Shown: positions 50,649 through 63,679, counted from the first letter of the stretch. The stretch is DNA of 64,000 bases from Avena insularis (GCA_023614405.1 CM042694.1:482519392-482583391); one strand, 5' to 3'. Notes: generated from the letters alone by a model not told the origin. Translations and numbers: made by a program.

Positions 50649-53600
50649 CACTACAAGAAAAGTTTCCTTCCGTAACGACTTAGCCCGATGGTCGTCTTAG
50701 AAGGCGCGTCTTCCACGATGAAATTCTCGGCTCAACCCTGGCCGATGGAATTTTCATGGTTTCGCGGCCCTCTACTACGACAGAATCGCTAAAAACATGG
50801 AGGAAGCTCGGCCGACATGTGGTAGAAGCAAGATTTTCGGTTCCTCGCTCGATGTTGACTCGCCGAAGTGTTTGAGGAGTGTGGGTCCCAGACATCAGTG
50901 TCTCTAGCAGACCATACTTTTTGGTCGCACCTCCCAGATTTGAACTCGATAACGTTGCTCGATGTATCTGCCGTTTAGTCAAGCTACTAGGTCCCACATG
51001 TCAGCCTCTCATTAGCAGAATTGTGTGTATGATGGAATTTTTTTCCTTCGCTCATGCTACCTTGTTCCGAACTTGATAGCATTACTCAATGCATCTACAG
51101 TTTAATCTGGCTGCTGGGACCCACATGTCATTCTCTCATTAGAAGAAACGTGTTTATGATGGAATTTTTTCCTTCACTCGCGCTACTCTGTTCTGAACTT
51201 GATAACGCTGCTCGATGCATCTACCGTTTAATCACGCTGCTGGGCCCCACATGTCATCCTCTCATTAGAAGAAACGTGTGTATGATGGAATTTTTTCCCT
51301 CGGTCACGCCTCTTTGTTCCGAACTTGATAGCGTTGCTTGCTGCATCAGCTGTGCTGGTGGGTTCCTTATGTCAGCCTCACATTAGAAGAATCATGGGTA
51401 TGATGGCTTTTTTATTCTCTAGCGCTACCCTGTTCCTAACTAGATAGCGTTGCTCGATGAATCTGCCATTTGGTCACGCAGCCGGGTCCCACATGATAGC
51501 CTCTCATTAGAAGGATTGGTTGTATGATTGACTTTTTTCTCTACTCGTGCCACCATGTTTCGAACTTGATAATGTTGCTCGCTACATCAACCGTTTTTCA
51601 GGCTGCTGGGTCCCCCCATGTCAGCCTCTCAGTAGAAGAAACATGTGCATGATGGACTTTTGTCTCGCCCGTGCCTCCCTGTTTCGAACTTGGCAATATT
51701 GCTCGATACAACACCTGTATAAGGTTGCACTGGTGGGTCCCACATGTCGGTCTATCTTTAAATGAAATGTGTGTATGATAGACCTTTTTTTGGCCATGTC
51801 CACTGTTTTGAGCTTTGCAATGTTGCTCGATGTGGCAACCATGTATGTTCTTGCAGCCAAGGCCCTCATGTCAGCTTTCTGGTATGTTCTGGATTGTGGG
51901 TCCCCAATGCAGCCTTGTATGTTCTGGCGGGTAGGTCCCCGATGCCAGCCTCTCTATACAAATATTTAACTTTTTTTCAAACCCGACCAATAAACTCGAG
52001 GGATGCTACAGGCTGGAGGGTTCGTGATGTTAGCCACTTCGTAATGCAATATTACTACAGTAGAAGAAAAAACTCAGGAAATCCAATAGATTTAAACTGT
52101 GTGTGTTGCCACTACGCCAAAGATATTTATAGAAAATATATTATTAAACATTCCTTAGTACCTTCAAGTTATGTGTTAATGTTTTTAAAAGATGTCGTGT
52201 GTCCACGTTTATATTTTTAAAAATAAAAGGGCAGCCTCCTGGCATTTCAATTTATAAAATGCCACATATATAATGGACTAGTTTCTTAAAAATATGGGTA
52301 GACGGAGTTTTTTAAGAGGTGGAGGCGGAGTTTTTTAAAGAGGTGGGGGGCAATGCTCAAATGGCCGAAGTAAAAGTATTTGGGATATTCTACATGGTCC
52401 ATCTACATGCTCTATACTCTATGGGCCCCCTTAAATTTCACTGGGCTGTGCTAAGCAGTCCCTTGACCCTGACAAGGCCGAATTAAAATGTTCTTACTTA
52501 TGATCTATGGGATCCTTTCTCAAATTTCACTGTCCTGTGCTTAGCAGTTCTCTGACCCTGCGCTAAAAAAAGTAGTTCCCTAACCCCGAAAAGGAGTGTG
52601 TATGTTGGACTGTTTTTTGGGGTCGAACTTGATAATGTTGCTCGCTACATCAGCCGTTTATTCAGGCTGCTAGGTCCTCCATGTTAGCCTCTCACCATGT
52701 TGGACTTTTTTCTCGCTCGCGCCTCCCTGTTTCGAACTTGGCAATGTTGCTCGATGCAACATCTCTATAAGGTCGCGCTACTGGGTCCCATGTGTCAGCC
52801 TCTCTGTAAAGGAAACGTGCGCATGATGGACTTTTTTTAGCCCCGTCCGCTGTTTTGACATTGGTCCGTTGCTGGGTTCAAATATACATGGTACAAAGTA
52901 AAGGACCAAATATACACCCATACTATATAGATGTCGATCAAATTATAAATTTTTTGAGCATTATCTATTATAATTTTATATAGTGACGATATGTCATATG
53001 TCTATTATCTGGGTCTCACGTGCAGGGTACGTGGAACTTACTAGTAATGTAGTAGTTTCTTCAAAAAACATAGGTAGGCGGAGCTTTTTTAGGGGTTGGG
53101 GAAGGGGATGACCATAAAGGCCGAATTAAAAAGATTCTAGGCTAACTGGGGGCGGATGCCCTATTCTTCATGGGCTCACGCCGAAACTAAATGCGCTATG
53201 GTTGGCGGCCACAAGACAATGAAAATGCCGAATTGGAAGGTTTTGGGCTATGCTTGAGCCTGCTAGGCTAATTTCATGGGCTCAGTAATAAAAATTCCAG
53301 ACCTCAACAAGGAAGAAAAAACGAGGGAGAAAAGTTTGGCCGATATTTCACGTGAAAATTGTTGACAACCAGGACACATACCCCACGCGCACCAAAACTT
53401 TCCTACTCACTCCTTCACTCGAGCAGCCAGCTACTGTCTCTTTGCACCATTCTTCTGGAGACGCGCAGGTGGTCAAAACCACAGGCCGCACACCAAAAAA
53501 TTCACACTCTGTCTATCAGCCGGGGTGGCCTGACACCATTGTTGGCAGCGCCGTTCTTTTTGAGACGCACATAGGTCGGCGGTCAGCAGGTCGATCCCCA

Positions 53601-53911
53601 TGGTACGCTTATAATATCCTTAATTCGCTCAAATCATTCCCTAGAAGTCGTTTTGTACTCGATCTGTTTGTTTGACATTGTTCTACACTTGATCTGTTTG
53701 TTCGAATTGGTTGGCATTTTGTGCTCGGTCGATCTATTCTCTCAAATATGTAACATAGTCTGCACTCAATGTCTGAAAGAAGCTAAAATTATGTGGCATT
53801 TATAGTTCTATACTCAATCAGGTTTCTCAGATATCTTGGCTTAATTAGATCTGTAATCAACCTGTTCAGTGAAATAACTTGAAGGCTTTTGACCATATCT
53901 ATCCTCAACAG
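50649..53911 (+). mobile_element. 5' end and subterminal region of a CACTA transposon
   Basis: The element starts CACTACAAGAAAAGTTTCC at 50649, the canonical terminus of grass CACTA (En/Spm) elements. It is followed by about 3.2 kb without a gene. That stretch contains the tandem array listed separately and, near 53.3-53.9 kb, a leader-like segment ahead of the transposase remnant. The opposite CACTA end was not found within the window. Confidence 0.75.
50936..52870. repeat. subterminal tandem array, period about 125 bp
   Basis: The anchor GAACTTGATA-type sequence recurs at 50942, 51069, 51195, 51321, 51437, 51562, 51686 and 51810 (spacings 116-127), with further units at 52625 and 52734. 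Each unit also holds CCCACATGTCAGCCTCTCA and GTATGATGGA. The two blocks are separated by about 0.6 kb of other sequence (52.0-52.6 kb). CACTA elements usually carry subterminal repeats that bind transposase; units this long are unusual. The ORFs reading through the array (51054-51386, 51547-51765) are by-products of the repeats. Confidence 0.85.
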
Positions 53912-56900
53912 ATGGACATATATTGGATACTGAATGGAAAAAATAAACGCCTTCATATTGGGAAGGTGTTAATGACTTCATGAAGTTTGTTAGACAGCAT
54001 AACAGTAGCTCGGATGTGTTTTGCCCATGCCAACAATGCCTTAATTATAAAAAGCCGAGTCAGAGCATGGTCGCAGACCATATATTCGTTAATGGGATGC
54101 AACACACATATATTAGGTGTACTAAACATGGTGAACCATATGATCAACTTGTTCTTTATCCTCTAGCTGATGCTAATCCGCCTGAAGCTCATCAGATCGA
54201 GAATGATGACCTTTCTGGTTTGTTAAGGGACCTGTATCCAACTTCAAGCAAAAAAGGTGCTCCTTCTCTTAAAAGATCACCTTTCTCTGACCTGATAGAA
54301 GATGCCAAGTGTTTAGTGGACCCTGATTCTGGTATTTCAAGATTTGAACTCGTAATGAAATTACTAAAGAAGAAGTCATTCAACAAGATTACCAACAAAG
54401 CTCCCGATTCAGTGATTAGGGTGTACAACGAGTCAATCCCTAGGGAAGGACTGCCAAAATCCTTTTATGAGATGAAACATTACATCAAGGTACTTGGACT
54501 ATCATATGAGAAGATCCATTTTTGTCCAAATAACTATGTACTGTTCTGGGAGGATTATGAAAACCTCAATGAAAGCCCAGTATGTAACGAATCAAGATGG
54601 AAAAATGGTGATAAAAATAAGAAAGATCCTTGTAAGGTTCTAAGATATTTTCAATTATAGATAGATTGAAGAAGTTGTTTCAGTTAGAACAAACATCTAA
54701 GGAAATAAGATGTCACAAAGAGATTCTCAAGCCAAACGATTACTTACTGATACATCTAGGTAATAGCGATGAATGGAAGAACTTTGACAAGGCTCATCCA
54801 GGATTTGCAGCAGATCCAAGGAACCAGAGACTTGGCCTAGATACATATGGATTTAACCCATTTGGCAACATAAGTAACTCGTACATCATGTGGCCAGTAC
54901 TTGTTACAATTTACAACTGCCTCCCTGGGCATGCACTGATTAGTCGAACTGCTTGCTGGCTTTACTCATCCCATGTCCCAAATCACCTGGGAAGGATTTT
55001 GATGTGTTCATGCAGCCTCTTATATGAGACTTGCAAGAAATATGGAAGGGTGTCATGACTCATGATATCATTGACACCAAACCTGAAGATGCCAAGTTCC
55101 CTATGTATGCTGCTGTGCTATTCTGCACCCATGATTTTCTAGCTCTTGGCACCATGTCAGACAGAGTGACAGTAGGTTATAACGCATGTGTTCATTGTGA
55201 GACAACACAGGTCCCAGAGAGGCTACAAAATAAGACTGGTTTCCTTGGCCACCGGGGTTTTCTTCCTCAAGGCCACAAATTCCGAAAAACTTAAAGAAAT
55301 TACAGTTCTATGGAAAGAGGACTGAATATGGCACTACACCACAAAAGTTCAGTGCAGCTGAGTTGTAGGCGCATCTACAAAAGGTCAGAAATGTCAAACC
55401 AGGAAACCAACCAGCCGCCAAACGAAGTAAAAGAAAGAATATAGAAGATGCACTGATAGTAGGAGCAGCATCCACAAGGAAGAGAGCGGAAGAAGTAGCA
55501 GCAGATGCCCAAGGGAAGGAAAAGGAACCAAGAATATTTTATAAGCACAGATCCACTCTATGGGACTTGCCGTATTGGGATGGTAAGACGCTTCGACATA
55601 ATACTGATGTCATGCACATGGAGAAAAATATATGTGACAACATTATAGGCACGTTACTCAACATCCCATCCAAGACAAAAGATAGCCATAATGCTAGGCT
55701 TGACTGTGAAAAACTCAACGTTAACAACAACTTGAAGCTGCATCCTGAAGATACGGTTGATAAGGGCGGTGAAAAACATTATAATTTTCGAGGTGCAGAA
55801 TTTACCTTGCCGATGAATAAAAGGGTACTATTTTGTGACTTCCTCCGAGGTGTGAAGTTCCCATCTAGATTTGCTTCCAACATTGCAAATTGTATCAATG
55901 TAGAGGGGAATAAGCTCCAAGGGTTGAAAACTCACGATTGCCACATCCTACTACAGAGGATTTTAGCTCTTGGCATTAAAGGTTTAGTGAACAAGGATTT
56001 ATACAACGTGCTTGCAGAGTTGGGAAAGTTCTTTAGGGAAAATATAGCAAAACTCTGGACAGAAGAGTTGTAGCACATATTCAAACGGACATAGCAGAAA
56101 TCCTATGCAAGCTTGAGTTGATATATCCACCAGCCTTCTTTGATTTGATGGTGCATTTGGCTGTTCATCTGACCGAAGATGCACTTTATAGAGGTCCCGT
56201 ACAGTATAGATGGATGTACCCTATAAAACGTCGACTTTGCACTTTCAAGGGTACTGTTAGGAACAAGGCTAGAGCAGAGGCTTGCATTGCAGAGGCATAC
56301 ATTGCTGCTGAAGCATTTGCATTTTTCTCAAGATACATTGCTTATCGTAAAACGAGATCCAATCTGGATTGTAGAATTGAAGAAGTTGAAAAATCTGTTT
56401 TTAACCATGGTGTTCGCCTAGTAGGAAAGAAGGAACATAGAACATTAATGCAGCACGAATATGACCAACTTACTTGGTATGTGCTGAATAACGCTGATGA
56501 GGCTGAAAACCTTGTTGTGTGAGTACTATTCATATATATCCTCACATATATGAAAGTAAACTTGTAGCAAGATATGTTCAGATGTCTTACTTTAGTATCA
56601 TTTTTGTAGGTTATTTAAAGCAACCAAAGTAAAAGATTATGCTACACCAGTATGTGGGGGTGGGTTTTATGAATGGTTTTGGAATCATGTAAGATGTTCA
56701 ATTGAACTTTGAATTGCATATGAATTGCGCACATGAGATGACCTCTTGATTATTTTGTATAACCGCAGATCACGAAGCTGCGTGGAGAGAATTCGGGCGA
56801 TGTTAGTGATGGTCTCTCTGCCCTATCACATGGTCCGACAAAGAGGGTGCAAACAACTTCAGCTTGCAATGAAGATGGTATCCACTACAGCACTTATGAG

Positions 56901-57578
56901 AGTGAGAAACATCTGAAGACACAAAACAGTGGCATCACGACCAGTGGAGAGCACTTGATAGCCAAAATGAAGAAGTTAGATGACTATGATCATTATGGTC
57001 GCATAAAATAGGTTATTGAGTTGAACTATAACGACAAGACTGGTGGTCGATTTGTGATTATATTCAAGTGTTATTGGTATAACCAAGATCCGAACAAGAA
57101 AAGAGGCCCCAGAAATGATGGGAATTTCATATTGATCAATACTATTATTGAGTGGTACAAGGAGGAACCTTGTATTTTGGTAACTCAAGCTTCCAAGGTA
57201 ATATTCTTGGATAATAGAGATAATAATGACTGGCAATATGTGAAAAAGTTTGAGGCAAGGAGAACCTATGATGTGAATGAGTATGACGAGCCAATCACCA
57301 TAGATGTTTCCCACCAAGATGATCCCAGTGGTTTTATGGTAACTGAACTGGCTGACGTCGATGAAAATTTGATTGCTAGAGGCGGATCTGCACTTGATGG
57401 ATAAGTAGACTTCACTATCGAGGTTAGTGTACTCGACAAAGACAGGAATAAACTGGTTCTACCTAATGAATCTCAGGACATGTATGATGAATGGCAAGGG
57501 GAAGAAGATCCAACCCAGTCAGAATATGTGGATCTAGAACGCGGCGGTGCTGAAAGCGATGATGGTGATGATGATTAG
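53912..57578 (+). pseudogene. CACTA (En/Spm) transposase remnant
   Basis: Domains appear in the usual order. First is the transposase-associated zinc-binding start (VFCPCQQCLNYKK, about 54018). The transposase_21 core follows (DPRNQRLGLDTYGFNPFGN, LPYWDGKTLRHNTDVMHMEK). Then come a DUF4218 region (PVQYRWMYPIKRRL, about 56200) and a DUF4216 region (VIFLDNRDNNDW, about 57200), ending in an acidic tail at 57578. At least two introns are apparent (about 56521-56609 and 56693-56768). Lesions include frame changes near 53930, 54655, 55000 and 55290, and stops at 55056 (other frame), near 55365, 56071 and 57009. The enzyme would bind and cut CACTA ends; this copy is dead. Confidence 0.85.
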
Positions 57579-57796
57579 ACTGTTGTTTCATGTTATGTAG
57601 TGAGATTATGAACAATGATTCATATTGGTTTTCTCTTTTTAAAATGTATGAGACATGATGACAATTTCCTATTGGATTGTAATCCTAGACTAATTGTTTC
57701 CCTGTCTAAATTGGATTAAGCTTAATTCAACAAGTGAAAACATATGTAGAATAGGTTCACTTGGCGTGCAACAAATACATTGATTCAGTATATTAA

Positions 57797-58553
57797 TTAA
57801 TTATCAACCACAGGACCAGGTTTCATACAGAAGGGGGCATATGCACCTCGTGTCAGTAGAGATGGGGCGAGCGCATTGTCTTGGCAGATAGGGCAGCTGG
57901 CGTTGGTCTCAGACCAAGTGAAGATGCACTTGTGGTGGTACGGATGGTTGCATCCCTGGAGATGCACCGTTGTGCACTTTGACAGCTCTTGCATGCATAT
58001 GCTGCAGTGGCCATCCTCCTGCTCAACCAGGTACCAACTGTCTTGAAGCGCCGGCAGGTTGACGATGAGCCGGAGATCCACGCTGAGGGTTAGGTCGAAG
58101 TGGAAACCATCTACCCACATACATGCCTCACTCTAGAGCCGGTGCAGAATTTCATACGACATGATGATGTCCCACTCCTCCGCCGTGAGTTGTAGGTTCT
58201 TCAGCAGCCATACACGGCCAAGAACCTTGCGCATAGTTCCCATGACCTTGCTCGCTCTTCGTAGCTTGCTGGGAGGCAGGTTGAGATTCAACACCTCCTC
58301 TTGGCAGGGTGTGGTCATGACATTGTCCTCCTCCAGAGGGGCTAGGATGGAGCCAGGCATCCTCCTGAGCTCGTACGTCCTCGAGAAGAAGATCTTCATT
58401 GTCATTGTCGTACACCGCCTCGTCAAATAACTGCGGCTCAACGATAGAGAAGTCGCTTGTGGCTGCGAAGACGCGATAGGCACGGAAGACATGGGGGCCA
58501 GACTCGATGATGCGCTCCCATGAGGAGCGCTCCAGTTCCGACAGTGCTGCCAT
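57797..58553 (-). pseudogene. RING-H2 finger protein gene, broken by a frameshift and a stop
   Basis: The likely start at 58553 (MAALSELERSSWERI) opens an acidic N-terminal region. After about 70 residues the frame changes near 58330-58345, continuing as LEEDNVMTTPCQEEVLNLNL. An in-frame TAG follows at 58133-58135. The last 107 codons carry a complete RING-H2: Cys39, Cys42, Cys57, His59, His62, Cys65, Cys76 and Cys79 of that frame (CSICMQEL..CNHPYHHKC..CPIC). RING-H2 proteins act as E3 ubiquitin ligases by recruiting E2 enzymes. It lies 0.2 kb beyond the CACTA transposase remnant on the opposite strand. Either lesion could be a sequencing error, but two together favour a pseudogene. Confidence 0.7.
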
Positions 58554-58559
58554 TTGTGG

Positions 58560-58615
58560 ATTTTTTGGGAGGGGGTGGGGGGGAGGGGAGGGGGTGGGGG
58601 CGGGGGCTAGTCGAT
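58560..58615. repeat. G-rich low-complexity tract
   Basis: A run of GGGAGGGGGTGGGGGGGAGG-type sequence lies just upstream of the RING-H2 reading frame (minus-strand C-rich leader). It could form G-quadruplexes on the plus strand and is a likely place for sequencing errors. Confidence 0.7.
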
Positions 58616-58748
58616 GGTGCTGGCCTAGATGAGGGGGACGAGGCTAGGAGAAATGGGTGAGAGTGGACTACTCAAAGGCGGGGCCACGCTATCTCGTCAC
58701 TCCCCAACGTGTCAGCCCTGGCTCGTGCTCTTTTCATGGTTCTATTTA

Positions 58749-59022
58749 GGCTGGTCATAGTGCTAAATAACTTAGACTAGTAACTTGCAGATGTTACTAC
58801 CTTCATAGTGGGTGATAACATGTGTGTGGTGTCATGCAAGACCTAATTAATTAGGTTCTAGACTCATATAGTATTGGTATGTGTGATTTTATGGTAACTA
58901 GCAGTTAGTACCTCCCTCTCTTTCATCATTAATTATCATGGCATGTCACACCAATTTGCTTAGGTTGCATTGCATGTAAATGCAAGTTACTAGCTAATAA
59001 GTTACTCCCACTATGACTAGCC
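58749..59022. mobile_element. Tourist-like MITE (GGCTGGTCATAGTG ends)
   Basis: This 274-bp element starts GGCTGGTCATAGTG and ends CACTATGACTAGCC, near-perfect inverted repeats. It is flanked by TTA at 58746-58748 and 59023-59025, as for PIF/Harbinger elements. The internal TTACTACCTTCATAGTGGGT sequence matches a common MITE family of the wheat tribe. Confidence 0.88.
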
Positions 59023-59025
59023 TTA

Positions 59026-59704
59026 GAGGAAGTCTAAAATAAACCTTGAATTTGTAGGGAAAAGGTAAATCAAACTCCAACACCAAATCCTTGAAATTGG
59101 CTCTCCAAACTTATCAATCCTGGTCTATTCTGAACCGATGCCAAATAATGTTTTTGTGGCACCATCTCCACAATGGAGGGTACCGCTTTGTAGAAAAGAA
59201 ATCGACCCCACATTGATAAAAAAATGATTTAGCTTAACCCGACCAGAGGGATGGCTCTTGTCTCTGTGTTAAATAGAGGAAGGGTTGTTGAGCTGGACAA
59301 GAAAGACCAATATTTTAACATATGCTGAGTTTTGGCATCGGAGCAAGTAGCTGCTCCGGTTCCTTGAATTTTTTTGTGGCATCGGCTGTGTAATGTAGGC
59401 ACTAGTGCCGGATGGATGAGAAGTGGTTTGGGCACCGATATTTGCATACGCTGTGGAGGGCCACCGAAGTTCTACGCATTTTCAAGATTTTTAGCTAAAA
59501 GAGAGAAACTATGTGGATGCACAGGCTGGTGGTAGTTCCCTTGTTATCGATAAAACAGAGAAACTATGTGGATGCGATGATGATTCAATTTATTTATATA
59601 ACATAACTAGTATAGGGACAACATAACCACGGTAGAAACTAAACCATACTCTATATGGAATAAGCACACACGTAGACACCCGAATATCATACGATTCTTT
59701 TTTG
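59026..59704. other. intergenic, no gene recognised
   Basis: Short ORFs only. A motif (AGAGAAACTATGTGGATGC) is repeated at about 59502 and 59557, probably a local duplication. Nothing else stands out. Confidence 0.35.
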
Positions 59705-60134
59705 TCAAGAACCTATGTTGCCCTCTGCCCGCACGGGCACGCCTTCTGGTGTTCGATGAACTCAAAGAAGCTGCTAGCCATGTCGCACCCTTAGTTACTA
59801 CACTTGAGCCTCATTCCCGACGACATCCGATCCACGAAAGTGGTTGGTTTGAAGACACCTTCGTACTCACATCCCGAGAACTAGCCATCGGATAATTTTC
59901 TAACACATTGTGCGCATGCAATGTGCCCCATGGCCTTGCCAAAGCACTGCTCGTGCAAGGAAAATAGATTATCCCAAAACAAGAGTTGTATCGAACCAGT
60001 GTGGAAAACATCCTGAAGAAAGAAGTAATAACCATGTACGCAGGATGACGAACAATTCGAGAACACAGCCTGCAGCTGAAGACCTGCCTCATTGCACTCA
60101 TATCAATCATAGCTTCAAACCACTCGTCCGCCAT
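59705..60134 (-). pseudogene. SINA-like E3 ubiquitin ligase remnant
   Basis: On the minus strand, reading from 60134, IDMSAMRQVFSCRLCSRIV suggests the first half of a RING. After a frame change the sequence gives GKAMGHIACAQCVRKLSDG, the second half. Past a TAG it gives MRLKCSN-stop-GCDMASSFFEF and IEHQKACPCG, the SIAH-type zinc finger typical of grass SINA-like proteins. At least two in-frame stops and one frame change make it non-functional. SINA proteins are RING E3 ligases that pair RING and SIAH zinc fingers with a TRAF-like substrate-binding domain; the last is missing here. Confidence 0.6.
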
Positions 60135-60608
60135 AGAGCATCTTTCTTCAACTGCGGTGGATCTGAGAGGGATTTTGAGACCGAGCGAGAGAGGAGAGGG
60201 AGGAGCACAGATCTGAGAGGGTTGATGAGAGAGAGCGAGAGATACTTGTACTATAGTTAAATACTAAGAGTACTAGACTCCTCATCTCACTTTAGGCAAT
60301 ATCGTCCATCCATCCAAATTCAACGTCCATGAGTCGATACCTTATCTCTTTAGCAAGAGACTGGCGCAGAGAAAACTAGGAAAGCACTGTGTTCCCCGAG
60401 TAATTATCTCCCTCTGACTCGGTGTACACGTTGCTTTGACGACTTAGGGCTACGTGGAAGACTAAATACTGTACTCCAGTACTACTCCGTGATGGAGGTA
60501 CTAGTACTACTCTACCTCTGTTTGGGATGAGACTAGCCCCAATGGGGGTATCAGGTGGTACATATCATGCGGTGACCTAGCATACCACTACATGATGTAG
60601 TACACTAT
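60135..60608. repeat. flank with MITE-like sequence and an E-type repeat end
   Basis: No gene. The segment CATACCACTACATGATGTAGTACACTAT (about 60581-60608) is nearly identical to 33635-33662, the outer end of repeat E2. It is also recognisable at the E1 edge near 9135, in the reverse orientation. It is cut at 60608 by the LTR element that follows. The stretch just before (AATGGGGGTATCAGG) resembles the start of a MITE. Confidence 0.5.
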
Positions 60609-61207
60609 TGTCACATCCCAAGATTTTCCAAATCTTGTAATGTGAAAAATTAAATAAACAAAATAAATTTTTGTTGAAAATCAGCGTGAAAAGAAACTTT
60701 TGTTTCTAAAAGGAGACTTAAAATCCCATCTTGAACAAACTTTGGCAGAAGTTTGAATTCAACAAAATCTAAATCAAGGGAAATGCATTCCTCAATGAAT
60801 GTATCTGGAAATTTGAACATTTGGAAAGAAATCCAAAACCCTAATGGAAGGAAATCAATTTCCAAAGTATCTCCAAATCTATGGATTTGATCCATACCAA
60901 ATTTGACTATCCAATATTCACAAAGGATCAAGAAAGACCTTAGAGATGGTTTCACTAAGTCTGGAACCATGGACAAAATCTTGTGAATATATTAAGACAA
61001 GGAAATTGAATTTCCAAAGCCAATAAAGCCCTTACCAAAAGCCCATACCCTTTGGTGAACAAAAATCCTAAAGGGATTAAAAAGATAAACCTTTGTTAAA
61101 GGAAAAATAAATTGTTTTGGAAATACAAATTTAGATCTTTTAATAAAAGACTTTGGTTTCAAATGAAAAGGTGAGCCAAATTAATTTTGGCCAAGCTTTT
61201 GTAATAA

Positions 61208-61448
61208 AATATTTTGTTTTGATAAAGTGAGTAAAGGTTTATTTAAATAAAATAAAGGATCTAAATATCCAATTTTATTTAAGTAAAAGCTTTTCCCATT
61301 TTAAATGAACACCAAGTATTTTATTACTACTTTGAAATCTTTTATTAAAAGGTTTTGCTTTGATTAAAATGAGTAAAGGATTATTTAAATAAAATAATAA
61401 GGATTTAAATATCCAATTTTATTTAAGTAAAGGCTTTTCCATTTTAAT
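61208..61448. repeat. about 141-bp tandem duplication within the LTR element
   Basis: The unit TTTTG..GAGTAAAGG..TTATTTAAATAAAATAA..ATCCAATTTTATTTAAGTAAA appears at about 61213-61306 and again at about 61352-61448, with a few substitutions. It is AT-rich and non-coding. Confidence 0.8.
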
Positions 61449-63679
61449 TAAAACACCAAAACTTATTTATTTATTTAAATAAGTTTCCAAGTATTCTTTT
61501 ATTTTTCAAATTAAACCTTCTGGTTTGGTTTTGAAAGTAATTGGATTTCAAATGGAAATTTTATTTAATAAATCAAACCCTAATAACTAAAGATCCATTT
61601 TTAATTATTAAATGGATCCTAAAATAAATAAAAATAATATTTCATTTTGAGATTTGGATTATGTTGCCAAACAGAACCAAATTCAAATGAAAAGTTTGCT
61701 GTTTGAATTGATTGAGTGTTGTTTGAAATTGTTTGAATAATTGTTTGGAAATTCAAAACAGAAAAAGAATTAGAAAAAGAAAAAGAGAGCAGACAGGAAA
61801 AAAATAGTGGAAACAGGCCCAACCCACTAAGCCAGTCCAGCCCAGTACTCCTCCTCAAGTGTTTCTTTTCTCACTTTCGGAAACAGACCATAAAGAGACC
61901 GATGCCGGACCCACTTCCCCCTCTCCCTCTCTCGCTGACAACAGACCCCACCTCCACTTATTCTTCCTCGAACCGTTTTTCTGTACCGCGAAAGAAACCC
62001 ACACAGCAGCTGACCCGTGGACCCCGTTCCTTCTCTTTTTCCCACTGACTGGTAGGCCCACTCTCTACTGTTCTTCTCTCTCACCCGCGCCAGCCGTTTC
62101 TTCCCCCTCAACGGCGCTCTGCCGATTTACTCCGGCGTTGAATTCGCGTTAACCACGGACTTTACTCCCCCTGCGACGACGCCTACTTAAACGCCTTCCT
62201 CTCCTCTGTCATTTCCCACAGACATCGCCTCCCCTCTGCCCCTAGGCTGCCTCCATTTCTCTCTGTACCGCCGCAGCTCCGACCACCGTCTCCGAGCAAT
62301 TCCGGCGAAACTAGACCTCCCCTTACCTCGCCGACCTAGCACCCTTACTCCACGCATCCAGACGCATCCTCTTGTGCCTCCCATTCGACCGCGGGTGCCC
62401 TAGAACCTCGACTCCGTCGTCGACAGTGAGCGCCACCGTCTGTCTTCAGCTCCGGCGAGCCCCACAGGTAGATTCCGGTCGTCCCTCTTCTCCTCGTTCA
62501 CGCACACAGCACCTTCGTGACCTCCTGCGTCTAACCCAACCCTCGGTTGTTCTTCTCGTGACCTGTAGCGACGACTCCGACAAGCACAGAGCGCCGCCGT
62601 GTCTGCTTCTTCTCCGACAACGTTTCCCGGTAAGCCTAGACCGCCCCGCACCCTCTCGATCACGCACACACCTCTGTCGTGTCTTGGCGCATCTGACCGT
62701 GCTTTTCGTTTGCCTTGAGTTGATTCACAGCAACGCCAACGACGACCACCCGAGAGCCCCGCCGCCCGCAGCAACTCCGGCGAGGAATTGCGACTGCCCC
62801 TGAGCGCCCCTCGTCGAGCCATCAGCACGCCGAGCTTCACCGCGACCCCCTGAGCCTGGTGAGCATCTCCTCTCTCTCCCTCACTTTCTGTATCGCCGGC
62901 ACCGTCATCGACCGACGACTCCGCCGCCGGTAGCCACCGCAGCGCCGCTCGCAAATGGTCGAGCACGTTAGCACCGTAGGATCTGGATCTGACGGTTACG
63001 ATAGAATCACTTAACGCGAAGGGGTATGTCCTCTGTGCCGTGCGATCAAACTTGATCCAACGCTCCACGTTGCCGATCCACACCGAACCGGTACCGGCCA
63101 ATCACAGCGCAACGCGTGGCACCAGTTGATCTGAATTAGAAATTTGAAAACAGAATTTCTTGCTAACTTCAAACCCTTGTATCTTTTGATCCACACGTCC
63201 AAATTTTACAAATTTGCTGTCGTTGGAATCAGCAAGACAAGCCCTAGCCAACCCTGCCCTTAGTTTAGCAAATAGTATCTGTTAACTTGTTTAACTTTGT
63301 AGATTCTTTTGTATGCTTGCTAACATTAGAAAAATCATTCAAAAATGATATTTAGGTTAAAACCTTTGCCAATTAGTTTGTTGTGACCTTGCTGACCATA
63401 GGAACCAACCCATAGTTTGGAAAGTGATTTTGGAAAAGAATAGGATGGATTAATTAGTTTAGTCCATTTCTAGCTAACTAAAACTATTTGTTTTGTTTAT
63501 GAAAATGCTTTCATAAAGAAAACCTTGAGAAAATGTTTGGACCAAACCTACTGACCAAAAGCACCAAGTTTTGCAATAGCAACTCATTTGGTGAACCCTA
63601 TAGACTAAAACCCTAGTAGACATATTTCTTCACCACATAAAATGACCAAATAGGTGCCTTGTTTTGAAATTGGTTTTTG

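Noticed and set aside
51054..51386. 110-codon repetitive ORF with CSELDS-like repeats
   Set aside because: Generated by the 125-bp tandem array, whose period is close to a multiple of three; no start context or domain.
62400..63101. 233-codon minus-strand ORF and its overlapping plus-strand ORF
   Set aside because: Located in the GC-rich leader-like block of an LTR element; composition explains the open frames and no domain is visible.
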